Below are positions 55,654 to 64,000 of a DNA stretch of 64,000 nt, piece after piece (position 1 is the first letter of the stretch; each line of letters opens with the position of its first letter). Source of the DNA: Acinetobacter brisouisimilis (lineage in GTDB: Bacteria > Pseudomonadota > Gammaproteobacteria > Pseudomonadales > Moraxellaceae). A model generated the notes under the pieces. It had not been told where the DNA came from, did not search any database, and saw only the letters and a program-made list of their open reading frames with translations. The stretch is from the NCBI RefSeq assembly GCF_000368265.1, contig NZ_KB851217.1, forward strand, positions 41,492 to 105,491, written 5' to 3'. Made by a program: the position numbers and the translations under genes.

Positions 55654-56865
55654 ATGAATTTGACGATGACAATACCTCAAAAAAGCACTAGGCAACAAAT
55701 ACCATCAGGCGTGTGGGTACTCGGTTTTGTCAGCATGCTGATGGATATTTCATCTGAAATGATTCATAGCCTCCTGCCCGTATTCATGCTCACGGTACTA
55801 GGAGCCAGTGCACTCGCGATTGGCCTGATCGAAGGCTTGGCCGAGGCTACCGCACTTATCATTAAAATATTTTCGGGCGTCATCAGTGACTATATCGGCA
55901 AGCGTAAAGGCTTGGCTGTGATTGGTTACACGCTAGGCGCACTCACTAAACCGCTGTTTGCTGTAGCATCCACGATTGGGCTTGTGTTGACCGCTCGGCT
56001 ATTAGATCGTGCTGGAAAGGGCATTCGCGGTGCTCCGCGCGATGCCTTAATCGCCGACATTGTACCAGCACAAATACGTGGCGCGGCGTTCGGTTTGCGT
56101 CAGGCTCTTGATACTGTAGGTGCATTTCTGGGGCCTTTACTAGCAGCCGCCTTGATGTTGCTGTGGGCCAATGATTTCCGTGCGGTGTTTTGGGTCGCGG
56201 TAATTCCAGGGCTGATGGCGGTCGCATTGCTGTTATTTGGTATACGAGAGCCAGAACACCAAGAGGCGCCTAAACGCACCAATCCCATTCAGCGGGAAAA
56301 CCTAAAACGCCTAAGTGGTTCATATTGGTGGGTGGTGAGTATTGGGGCAGTGTTCACGCTGGCTCGCTTTAGCGAGGCCTTTTTGGTTTTGCGTGCGCAG
56401 CAAAGCGGTGTACCAGTTGCCTTCATACCACTGGTCATGGTCGCGATGAATCTGGTCTATGCTTTGTCTGCTTATCCGTTTGGAAAATTGTCTGATCGTA
56501 TGAACCATAAGGTACTGCTGGCACTTGGATTGATTGTATTAATCTCAGCCGATCTGGTATTGGCAATCAATACTCACTGGAGTGTTATGCTGACTGGTGT
56601 CGCCCTCTGGGGTGTCCACATGGGGATGACTCAGGGTTTGCTGGCGACAATGGTTGCGGATACTGCACCCGCCGACTTGCGCGGCACAGCATATGGGTTT
56701 TTCAATCTTGTCAGTGGGTTGGCTATGCTACTCGCGAGTGTACTGGCTGGGCTGTTATGGGATCGACTCGGAGCAGCGTTTACATTCTACGCAGGCGCAA
56801 CTTTTTGTATCGTCGCACTCATAGGATTGGCCTGGCAGCCAATCCTGAAAATACTGAAATCATAG
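55654..56865 (+). CDS. Major facilitator superfamily transporter
   Basis: A 403-residue MFS protein with about twelve membrane spans. The A-like motif is seen in SGVISDYIGKRKGLAVIGY near residue 80, and LLDRAGKGIRGAPRDALIADI near residue 115 is characteristic of a subgroup of MFS proteins (YfkF/NreB-like exporters). Substrate not readable. The second in-frame ATG (55666) is an alternative start. The gene looks more GC-rich than its neighbours on a rough count of short stretches, so it may have been acquired, but this is a weak sign. It ends about 190 bases before a shared terminator. Confidence 0.85.
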   Translation: MNLTMTIPQKSTRQQIPSGVWVLGFVSMLMDISSEMIHSLLPVFMLTVLGASALAIGLIEGLAEATALIIKIFSGVISDYIGKRKGLAVIGYTLGALTKPLFAVASTIGLVLTARLLDRAGKGIRGAPRDALIADIVPAQIRGAAFGLRQALDTVGAFLGPLLAAALMLLWANDFRAVFWVAVIPGLMAVALLLFGIREPEHQEAPKRTNPIQRENLKRLSGSYWWVVSIGAVFTLARFSEAFLVLRAQQSGVPVAFIPLVMVAMNLVYALSAYPFGKLSDRMNHKVLLALGLIVLISADLVLAINTHWSVMLTGVALWGVHMGMTQGLLATMVADTAPADLRGTAYGFFNLVSGLAMLLASVLAGLLWDRLGAAFTFYAGATFCIVALIGLAWQPILKILKS

Positions 56866-57050
56866 CTTGATTTGAAGGTATTCTGCTTAAGCAAATTTCC
56901 TATGTCTGATAAAAAGCATGACGAAATTGGATGGAATCTAAAAAACAAATTAATTTTTAGATGAAAATATGAACAACAACACCGTGTATAGAATAAAGCG
57001 TGAAACATTGATCAAATCATCAGTGTGCAACCTGATAATAAAATAAAAAA

Positions 57051-57075
57051 GCCTCATCAGGGATGAGGCTTTAAG
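57051..57075. terminator. Bidirectional terminator between MFS and GT87 genes
   Basis: GCCTCATC (57051-57058) pairs with GATGAGGC (57062-57069), three-base loop, with A-run to the left and T-run to the right, so it can serve both convergent genes. Confidence 0.85.
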
Positions 57076-57150
57076 TGATATTTAAAAATATTGATTTATA
57101 TAAAATAAATTTGTGTAAATGTATTCTGTGAGTTATAGAAAAATTAAAAA

Positions 57151-58410
57151 CTATACTTCATTTTCATAAAGACGATCTTGGCTGTAACTCGTCTCAGCGA
57201 TGAGATCGGGATTTTTAAAACCATAGATCAATACATACCACATCGCCATGGATAACCAGCATAGTGGTCGTAATTTCTCCGTAACAGGAAAACTAATCAG
57301 AATCATGCAGCCAACGCAAATAAGTACACCCCATGTAATCAGTTTGCGCTGTTGTACTACAGGCAATTGACTCGTCAAGATCATATAGGACAGCGTCAAT
57401 AACGGCAAAATAAGCACACCAAAATAATGGCTTTCTGCAATAGGTGTAATCAGTAATGACCAAATCAGAAAAGCACTAATCAAACGTATTTGATCTAACT
57501 GGCTTTGTATACGCATGGAAAAACGATACATAGAGATTAAAGAAAATAAAGCAATGCTTGCAACGAAATAATTAACCCACGCTGCTGGAACAGATAAGGT
57601 CAAGAACAGGGCTTCAAATGATTGATTTCGTGACTTGGTCGTATCAAGCAACTGTTGATAGAGATCAGTATTTGACTGTCGGTCTACATTTGATTCAACA
57701 GCCTTTGAGCCAACCACATGGAACCAGTTCATATAATCGGTTATTGTAGTATGAAAACCAATTTGTAAAGAAGGCAATAACAGCCCCAGAACAAGTAATG
57801 CAACTCCAAAGGCAAAAGCATAATTCCATTTTTTCTTAAATATAAAATACAGGATTAAACTGGCAGGAAAAACTTTAATCAATGTGGCAAAAGCTAATGA
57901 TATTGCTGATAAAACGACCTGATTTCTTTGGCTATAATAAAAAGTTGCAATAGAAAAGAAAATAACAAATTCAGATGCCTGACAACGCATAATGCCAGAC
58001 AATAGCAAGACACATAAGGATAATAAAGGTAAGGCAAAATACAAAAATCGGGTATTTTCTTTAGTTTCAATGCCGAGCATGCGGATGGAAAAGACAAGGC
58101 TAAAGTAGATCGCTAGAATTTCCAGAACATACCAAATAAAAGCACCTAAAGCCAAAGGCATTAAACTAAATGGCACCATCCAAATAGCAAAAGGAGGCAA
58201 ATAAACATAGCGCCAGCCACGAATATTTTGCACATGATAAAGGTCCAGTTGATATAGAATCGCCTTGCCGGCTTCTGTATACACGGTAAAATCTGTGCGC
58301 TGGATATCATTCCAAGCTACTCTGTAAACTGTTGAATATGCAAAGATTAAAATAATTAATGTAATCAGCACATAATAATAAGTTCGAAATTTTGCCATTA
58401 GTCCATGCAT
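57151..58410 (-). CDS. GT87/DUF2029-type membrane glycosyltransferase
   Basis: A membrane protein of about 419 residues with roughly ten to twelve hydrophobic spans and the GT87 (DUF2029) signature: TDFTVYTEAGKAILYQLDLYHVQ with WRYVYLPPFAIWMVPFSL near residue 55, and FATLIKVFPASLILYFIF near residue 195. GT87 enzymes use polyprenyl-phosphate sugars (mannose in actinobacteria) outside the membrane; the acceptor is unknown here. The start is uncertain: the frame opens at a TTG (58452); I used the ATG at 58410, and an ATG at 58398 is also possible. Stand-alone gene. Confidence 0.8.
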   Translation of the reverse strand: MHGLMAKFRTYYYVLITLIILIFAYSTVYRVAWNDIQRTDFTVYTEAGKAILYQLDLYHVQNIRGWRYVYLPPFAIWMVPFSLMPLALGAFIWYVLEILAIYFSLVFSIRMLGIETKENTRFLYFALPLLSLCVLLLSGIMRCQASEFVIFFSIATFYYSQRNQVVLSAISLAFATLIKVFPASLILYFIFKKKWNYAFAFGVALLVLGLLLPSLQIGFHTTITDYMNWFHVVGSKAVESNVDRQSNTDLYQQLLDTTKSRNQSFEALFLTLSVPAAWVNYFVASIALFSLISMYRFSMRIQSQLDQIRLISAFLIWSLLITPIAESHYFGVLILPLLTLSYMILTSQLPVVQQRKLITWGVLICVGCMILISFPVTEKLRPLCWLSMAMWYVLIYGFKNPDLIAETSYSQDRLYENEV

Positions 58411-58452
58411 CAGTTGGTAGGTTAGAAAATAATTTGCTCCGGTATAATCCAA

Positions 58453-58962
58453 TATGAAAATTAAGGATTAATTAATACTTCGTATAGTTTTACGCAAATT
58501 TTATTGATTCTCCTCTGATAGCTTTTACGGGTGATATATTGTTGGTTTGTAGATCACAACCAGCTCTTTTGCTTAGTGACTTAGGCTGTCCCTAGGCTTC
58601 TTCTTATTCCGCATAACGACTAGTATGTGAATTGAGTTTTACCCTAGCCATAAAATTCTTAAATTTCTATACAGCGAGTTGTACAAAAAAACGTTTAAAA
58701 ATTATCCAAATTTTATCCGCAGGAAGTGTAGATTTTTTCGATCCTAAAAGCCTTATAAAGCATATTCATATCTGCTCAAACAAGACTAGCTTAATTATTG
58801 GAAATTCATTACATTATTTATTAATGTATAATGACATTGTCATGTATATTTTTTTAAATTTTGCATGATTTTAAAGCTGACCTTTGATCCAAAAGATTAA
58901 TTTTTGGGGTGCTGTTCACTATTACAGCGTAAATAGAATTCTAACTAACTCACAGAGAGCAT
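58453..58962. other. Intergenic region before the Cache-GGDEF-EAL gene
   Basis: About 500 bases, AT-rich, with only short frames that have no ribosome site. It must hold the promoters for both divergent genes. I recognise no repeat or RNA gene. Confidence 0.55.
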
Positions 58963-61900
58963 ATGCTGCAAAAAAACAAATCTATTTTTGTCTTTATTGT
59001 TCTCACTGTAGTGATCATGAATATTTTCATAATCACTTTATTGGCTTATACTTTGCACACTTCACGTGAACGCAAAGAAGCTGAAGTTAGGACTAATGTA
59101 GAAAATTTAACCTTATTACTTGAAAAAAGTATTAGTGTCAGCTCAAGAGAAATCGATCTATCTTTGTATACGCTACAGGCTTATGTAGAAAAAAGAATTA
59201 CGTGATAAAAAATATATAAATAATAATGAAATTAATAACTTAATTCAAAGACAACAAGACTGGATCAGTTATGTGGCGAGAATTAATATCACAGATGAAA
59301 AAGGTCAAGTCCAGTTTGGTCATAGTGATATTAGTCGTAGACTGAATTATGCAAATTATAGTTTTTTTAAAGATGCCCAACAGCAAAATGAGGATCAGCT
59401 GTTTGTCACAAAACTGATAAGAGACCCTAATGGTCAAGGTTGGATTCATCTATTTGTACGACGTTACAACCAGCCTGATGGGACGTTTGCTGGAGTTATT
59501 ACTGCCGCATTGCCAGCCAGCTACTTTAATAATCTGATTACGAAACTGAATGTAGGCTCTAAAGGTGTAGTGCTGGTTCAAGATCTGGATATGCGCATTA
59601 TCGCACGCAATCCGCTGCTCCAAACCGTGAATGGTCAGGTGGGATTTGTTGGTGGTCCACCGGAACTATCTCGGCTGGTTCACTCTGGCATACAGTCTGG
59701 CACCATTTATACGCGACGTACCACAGATAAAGTTCCGCGTATTGGTACCTTTCGTAAGTTAAGTGGTATGCCTGTTTTTGTCGTAGTTGCCCTCGCTGAA
59801 CAAGATTATCTGGCGCAATGGTATAACGACGTGATCAAAGCCGTGTTGTTAGAATTTATCTTCCTCTCGGTGACGACGATTGCAGCTGGGTTACTTTGGC
59901 GTCAAATTCAGGCGAGTTTTTTTGCCAATCGTCGTAGTCAGATATTATTGCGCAATGCACATGATGGTATTCATGTTCTGGATGCACAAGGAAGGCTCAC
60001 TGAAGCGAGTGAGTCATTCTTTCGAATGATCGGTCATACGCCAGAAGAAGTGATTGGTCAGACGCCATCCTATTGGGATGCCTGTTATAATAAAGCCGAG
60101 ATTCAAGACCTTATTAAAAATGGTATTCGCACGCCTGAAGGTGTCCGCTTTGAAACTTTTTACTATAATGCTCAAGGTGAAGCCTATCCCGTAGAAGTCA
60201 GTTTAGTACGGGTACATATTGATGACTACGAGGTATTTTTCTGCTCTGCACGCGATATTACCGAACGTAAAAAAGCAGAAGAAAATCAGCGTATTGCAGC
60301 GGCTGCATTTGACTCCCAAGTTGGGATGCTGATCACTGATCCAAACCTAAAAATTTTGCGTAGCAATCGGGCTCTTACAGAAATTACAGGTTATAGTCAG
60401 CAAGAATTGATTGGACAAACCCCTCGAATCTTACAATCTGGCACGCATGACAAAAAATTCTATGACACCATGTGGGATCATATCCGTAGTACAGGATCTT
60501 GGCAGGGTGAAATCTGGAATAAACGTAAAAATGGAGATATGTATGCACAGTACATCCTGATTGCCAGTGTCCGTGATGAAAAAGGTCAAACAACCCATTA
60601 TGTCGCATCGATTACCGATATTTCTGCTTATAAAGCGTCAGAAGAAAAAGTACGCCTGCTGGCATTTTATGATTCTCTGACCAAGTTGCCAAATCGCCGC
60701 CTGTTTTTAGAACATCTTGAACAGAGCATACAAGATGCAGAAATGAAAAAGCGGCTTGGCATATTGCTGTGTATTGATCTGGATAATTTTAAAGCCTTAA
60801 ACGACACTAAAGGTCATGAAACAGGGGATCACTTATTACAAGAAGTGGCAGCTCGCCTGTTAGAGTGTGTTGGCGCAAATCATATGATTGCCCGCCTTGG
60901 GAGCGATGAATTTGCGGTACTGCTTGATCAGACAAGTGCATCTGAATCAGAAGCCATCCAGCAAGCGGAAATGGTCGCAAAACGTATTTTACAGGTACTT
61001 GCTCAGCCATATTTTTTTGAAAACTCAGAATATCGCAGTTCTGCCAGTATCGGGATTAGCCTCTTTGGGATGCAGGCGCATGAAAATGTTCAGGATCCAC
61101 TTAAACGTGCAGACATAGCAATGTCGGAAGCAAAAAACTATGGTCGAAATACTTATCGTTTCTTTGATCCGCTGATTCAATCTCAGGTTCAGGAACGCGC
61201 CGAAATTGATGCTGGGTTGCGTCAGGCACTCGAAAAAAATCAGCTTGTGCTGTATTACCAGCCACAAGTGAATCGTGGGCAACAGATGACTGGCGTAGAA
61301 GCCTTATTACGTTGGCAACATCCAACCAAAGGAATCATTTCACCTGCCCTGTTTATTCCCATTGCAGAAGAAAATGGCTTTATTATTTCACTGGGCAAGT
61401 GGGTGCTAGAAACAGCGTGTCAGCAATTAAGTCAATGGGCTAAACATCCAAAAACAGCCAAACTCAGCATAGCCGTGAATGTAAGCGCTAGCCAGTTTGC
61501 TCGTGATGAATTTGTCCAAGATGTGATCGAAATTCTGGAACGCACACAGGCTCCAGCACATTTACTTAAACTGGAACTCACCGAAAGCGCCTTAGTGCTG
61601 GGTATAGAAGATGTTATTGCAAAAATGATGGTTCTTAAGCATTACGGGGTAATGTTCTCTCTGGATGATTTTGGTACAGGCTATTCTTCTCTTGCCTATC
61701 TAAAACGAATTCCAATTGATCAATTAAAAATTGATCAAAGTTTTGTACGTGATATTGTGGTCAATTCCAACGATGCTGAAATTGCCAAAATTATCATTGT
61801 CTTGACAAAAACTTTTGGAATTTCTGTGCTGGCTGAAGGTGTAGAAACTGAAGCTCAACGTGATGTATTAGAAAAATATGGTTGTTATGATTACCAAGGT

Positions 61901-61972
61901 TATTTGTTTGCTAAACCGATGCCAATTCATGAGCTTGAGCAATATTTATTGTTTCATCGGACTCAGGATTAA
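58963..61972 (+). pseudogene. Cache-PAS-PAS-GGDEF-EAL protein, frameshifted in an A6 run
   Basis: The first frame (58963-59205) gives a membrane span and helical start, ending LSLYTLQAYVEKRIT and a stop. The second frame, free from before 59200, gives EKELRDKKYINNNEINNLIQ then runs through the rest. Removing one A from the run at 59189-59194 joins them into about 1002 residues: Cache-type periplasmic domain between two spans, PAS, PAS, GGDEF-like domain with GSDEF, and EAL domain with EALLRWQHP and DDFGTGYSSLAYL. The EAL motifs look active and the cyclase motif degenerate. A restart at ATG 59273 would lack the first span and half of the sensor. Sequence error is possible. Confidence 0.8.
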
Positions 61973-62050
61973 ATAGTTGAGTATCTATTGTTAACACGAC
62001 AGTTGTCGCCGAATCTAGATTGGTTAACATAAAAATATTTTTTATATTCA

Positions 62051-62281
62051 TTAGGTTGATTGTATTTCCATCTTTTTGAATAGCATATCTTTCAATAGCT
62101 CAAGATCCTCCTGTGATTGCAGTTTGTGCAAAATATCAATCTTTAGCGCCTGAATCTGGCAATCTGCAGAGATCATATTATCTCTAAAAGTAAAAGAATA
62201 TTGTCTGGTACTAATGCCTGAATGGCGACAATCGCAAGGGCCAAAAATGGTTGAACTGCGAGAGTTGTGACCCATTGACAA
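62051..62281 (-). CDS. Hypothetical small protein, doubtful
   Basis: A 76-codon frame from TTG (or ATG at 62275) with a hydrophilic, helical C terminus rich in Leu, Lys and Glu. I recognise no family and see no clear ribosome site. It is reported because it fills a gap and its C-terminal half reads like protein; it may be chance. Confidence 0.2.
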   Translation of the reverse strand: MSMGHNSRSSTIFGPCDCRHSGISTRQYSFTFRDNMISADCQIQALKIDILHKLQSQEDLELLKDMLFKKMEIQST

Positions 62282-62514
62282 TGCAAATCATAATCCATCA
62301 ATCGTTATGAGGAAAAGAGTAATTAAGTTCATTTAAGATACTGCAGAAGTTTTGATTGAGAGGTGCTGGTAGAAAATAGTTACATTTTTCGATAAAAATA
62401 AGTAGTGATTGTAATACTGACGTAATAACTTAAAGGTTAATTTATACACCGACAAAAAATAAATAAATATCTATTTTTTAAATACTTAAATAAATGATTT
62501 TAAAGGTAAAATGT

Positions 62515-63261
62515 ATGTCTGAAAAAAAGGTTGCACTTGTTACTGGCGCTTTGGGTGGGATTGGTAGTGAAATTTGTCGCCAGTTAGTTGCTGCAGGTTA
62601 CAAAATTATTGCTACGGTTGTTCCACGTGAGGAAAACCGTGAAAAGCAATGGTTAATTAATGAAGGTTTTAATGAAAGTGATGTACGTTTCGTTTTGACT
62701 GACCTGACCAAGCATGAAGAAGCAACGGTAGCGATTAACGAAGCAATTGAGGCAGAAGGTCGTGTGGATGTACTGGTCAATAATGCAGGTATCACCCGCG
62801 ATGCCACTTTCAAAAAAATGACCTTCGAACAGTGGACACAAGTCATTGATACCAATTTAAAAACTTTATTCACAGTGACACAGCCAGTATTCCTAAAAAT
62901 GCTAGAACAAAAAAATGGCCGTATTGTGAATATCAGTTCGGTGAATGGTTTGAAAGGTCAGTTTGGTCAGGCAAACTATTCAGCGACAAAAGCTGGAATT
63001 ATCGGTTTTTCCAAAGCGTTAGCACAAGAAGGCGCACGTTCTAATATCTGTGTTAATGTAGTCGCTCCAGGTTATACCGCAACGCCGATGGTCACCGCAA
63101 TGCGTGAAGAAGTCGTCAAGAGTATTGAAGATCAGATTCCATTGCAACGTTTGGCTCGACCAGAAGAAATTGCGGCAGCAGTTTTATATCTTGTAAGCGA
63201 TAATGGTGCTTATATTACGGGTGAAACACTATCCGTGAACGGTGGGTTGTATATGCAATAA
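62515..63261 (+). CDS. phaB: Acetoacetyl-CoA reductase
   Basis: A 248-residue SDR that reduces acetoacetyl-CoA to (R)-3-hydroxybutyryl-CoA with NADPH, the monomer-forming step of PHB synthesis. The coenzyme loop TGALGGIGSEICRQL begins near residue 10, VNNAGITRDATFKKM near residue 88, catalytic Ser in NISSVNGLKGQFGQ and YSATKAG with the Tyr and Lys near residue 155; the end is ITGETLSVNGGLYMQ. The chosen ATG has AAAGG upstream; the frame seven codons earlier lacks a site. First gene of phaB-phaP-phaC. Confidence 0.93.
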   Translation: MSEKKVALVTGALGGIGSEICRQLVAAGYKIIATVVPREENREKQWLINEGFNESDVRFVLTDLTKHEEATVAINEAIEAEGRVDVLVNNAGITRDATFKKMTFEQWTQVIDTNLKTLFTVTQPVFLKMLEQKNGRIVNISSVNGLKGQFGQANYSATKAGIIGFSKALAQEGARSNICVNVVAPGYTATPMVTAMREEVVKSIEDQIPLQRLARPEEIAAAVLYLVSDNGAYITGETLSVNGGLYMQ

Positions 63262-63342
63262 TGTGTGTCATCTTGATGACTCATTCGATGTTTTTTTAAT
63301 AATGTAATAATCCTAAATCATAATTCTACGGAGAAAATGCTC

Positions 63343-63687
63343 ATGCTATATGGCGAAATGTTTGCAAACATGAATAGTCAATATAAAAACATGTTTGAAC
63401 CTTATGCAAAATTTAACAGTCTGGTTGCTAAAAACTTTGCTGATTTAACCAATTTACAATTAGATGCTGCGCGTCAATATGCAGACATTACTTTGTCACA
63501 AGTGTTTGCAAACAGTGAAGTTAAAGACATGCAAAGCATGGTCGGCTGTTGTACCAAACAAATGGAAACCATGACCAAGCTGAGCCAGCAAATGATTGAA
63601 GATGGCAAAAAACTGGCTAGCCTAACTGCTGAATTCAAATCTGAATTCGACAAGTTGGTTAGCGAATCTATGCCAAACACTAAATAA
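63343..63687 (+). CDS. phaP: Phasin family protein
   Basis: A 114-residue phasin that coats PHB granules. It is amphipathic and helical, with the phasin-type start YKNMFEPYAKFNSLVAKNFADLTNLQLDAARQYADI and a C-terminal half rich in Lys, Met and Ser. There are two ATGs; GGAG is nine bases before the second (63343) and only three before the first, so the second is likelier. It follows phaB by about 80 bases and is followed by a strong terminator before phaC. Confidence 0.9.
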   Translation: MLYGEMFANMNSQYKNMFEPYAKFNSLVAKNFADLTNLQLDAARQYADITLSQVFANSEVKDMQSMVGCCTKQMETMTKLSQQMIEDGKKLASLTAEFKSEFDKLVSESMPNTK

Positions 63688-63724
63688 CACCAATCTCAGA
63701 CCATGACATATCAAGCTCAACACG

Positions 63725-63754
63725 CGGGGAAGTGCCAGTCACTTCCCCGTTTTT
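63725..63754 (+). terminator. Intergenic terminator between phaP and phaC
   Basis: CGGGGAAGTG (63725-63734) pairs perfectly with CACTTCCCCG (63740-63749), five-base loop, then TTTTT. It would stop or reduce read-through after phaP. Confidence 0.9.
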
Positions 63755-63805
63755 CATAGTGTCGCTGATGCAAAGGTAAGGTCATTAACCAAATGGAGAG
63801 GTGAA

Positions 63806-64000
63806 ATGCAGCAAAATATTCTTCAGTTTAATCAGAATGTACAGAATTTTTTTAATGTACATGAAAATATGTGGGAAAAAGTACAAGAATTTTATTACGG
63901 TAAAAACCCATTAAATGAGGCACTGGCAAAGGTCAATAATGAAGACATGACTGTGTTCTTTGAAGCTTTGGCCAAGAATCCGACGCGGTTGATGGAAATG
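63806..64000 (+). CDS. phaC: Class I poly(3-hydroxyalkanoate) synthase, N-terminal part (runs off window)
   Basis: The first 65 codons of an open frame starting ATG with GAGAGGTG upstream. The text (VNNEDMTVFFEALAKNPTRL and the earlier WEKVQEFYYGKNPL) resembles the N terminus of Acinetobacter class I PHA synthases, and position after phaB and phaP fits the known order. The catalytic Cys-Asp-His part lies beyond the window, so the enzyme cannot be judged. Confidence 0.8.
   Translation, partial: MQQNILQFNQNVQNFFNVHENMWEKVQEFYYGKNPLNEALAKVNNEDMTVFFEALAKNPTRLMEM

Noticed and set aside
58632..58868. 78-codon plus-strand frame in the gap before the Cache protein
   Set aside because: AT-rich chance frame without ribosome site.
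1..64000. CRISPR array, tRNA or rRNA genes
   Set aside because: Tandem arrays found have no spacers, and no T-loop-like GGTTCGAATCC or rRNA stretches were seen.

Overview
The window looks like a chromosomal segment of an Acinetobacter species, probably an environmental one. The pointers are a DcaP-type porin, the DUF1852/MesD methionine-synthase pair, a leucine-degradation (liu) operon joined to a succinyl-CoA/acetoacetate CoA-transferase, a phaB-phaP-phaC polyhydroxybutyrate cluster, and a moderately AT-rich sequence with many AT-rich gaps. Genus is inferred from gene content only. I see no rRNA, tRNA, CRISPR array or intact insertion sequence.

Layout. 1-2.5 kb: a 9-bp tandem repeat, a DUF2805 protein, a TRIC-type membrane protein and an M20 amidohydrolase. 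2.5-3.4 kb: graveyard of a lipocalin-like gene and an IS3-family element. 3.4-12.7 kb: lipid-modification locus (desaturase, FAD oxidoreductase, DUF1365, cyclopropane synthase, DUF1295, second cyclopropane synthase-like methyltransferase, histidine kinase) facing a short operon (SnoaL/NTF2-like lipoprotein, chalcone-isomerase-like protein, response regulator); kinase and regulator genes converge and overlap by four bases. 13-16.2 kb: adaptor-permease-ATPase exporter whose adaptor has an in-frame stop after its membrane anchor. 17.1-19.9 kb: mesX, mesD and a flavin reductase, a folate-independent methionine synthase system. 20.3-26.1 kb: DUF1826-like protein and an AT-rich cluster of oxidoreductase, AvrD-like protein, P-loop ATPase, azoreductase and SDR, divergent from a TetR regulator; this is the least understood locus here. 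26.1-26.8 kb: relics of IS5 and IS3 elements.

26.8-39.6 kb is dominated by cyclic-di-GMP enzymes: a MASE3-PAS-GAF-HD-GYP phosphodiesterase, a MASE1-GGDEF cyclase frameshifted in a G9 run inside its active-site codons, a PocR-PAS-GAF-GGDEF-hemerythrin protein, and a GAF-PAS-LOV-GGDEF-EAL protein, with ribA (GTP cyclohydrolase II) between them. A fifth enzyme (Cache-PAS-GGDEF-EAL, 59-62 kb) is also split by a single-base homopolymer shift. Membrane, oxygen/redox-like and blue-light inputs therefore seem to feed one second messenger.

41.2-51.8 kb: complete isovaleryl-CoA to acetoacetate pathway plus CoA-transferase, divergent from a TetR regulator and an acyl-CoA synthetase. 51.9-58.5 kb: bioB, DcaP-like porin, thioesterase, MFS transporter and GT87-type membrane glycosyltransferase. 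62.5-64 kb: phaB, phaP and the start of phaC, which runs off the window. Acetyl/acetoacetyl-CoA made by the liu branch could feed this PHB branch.
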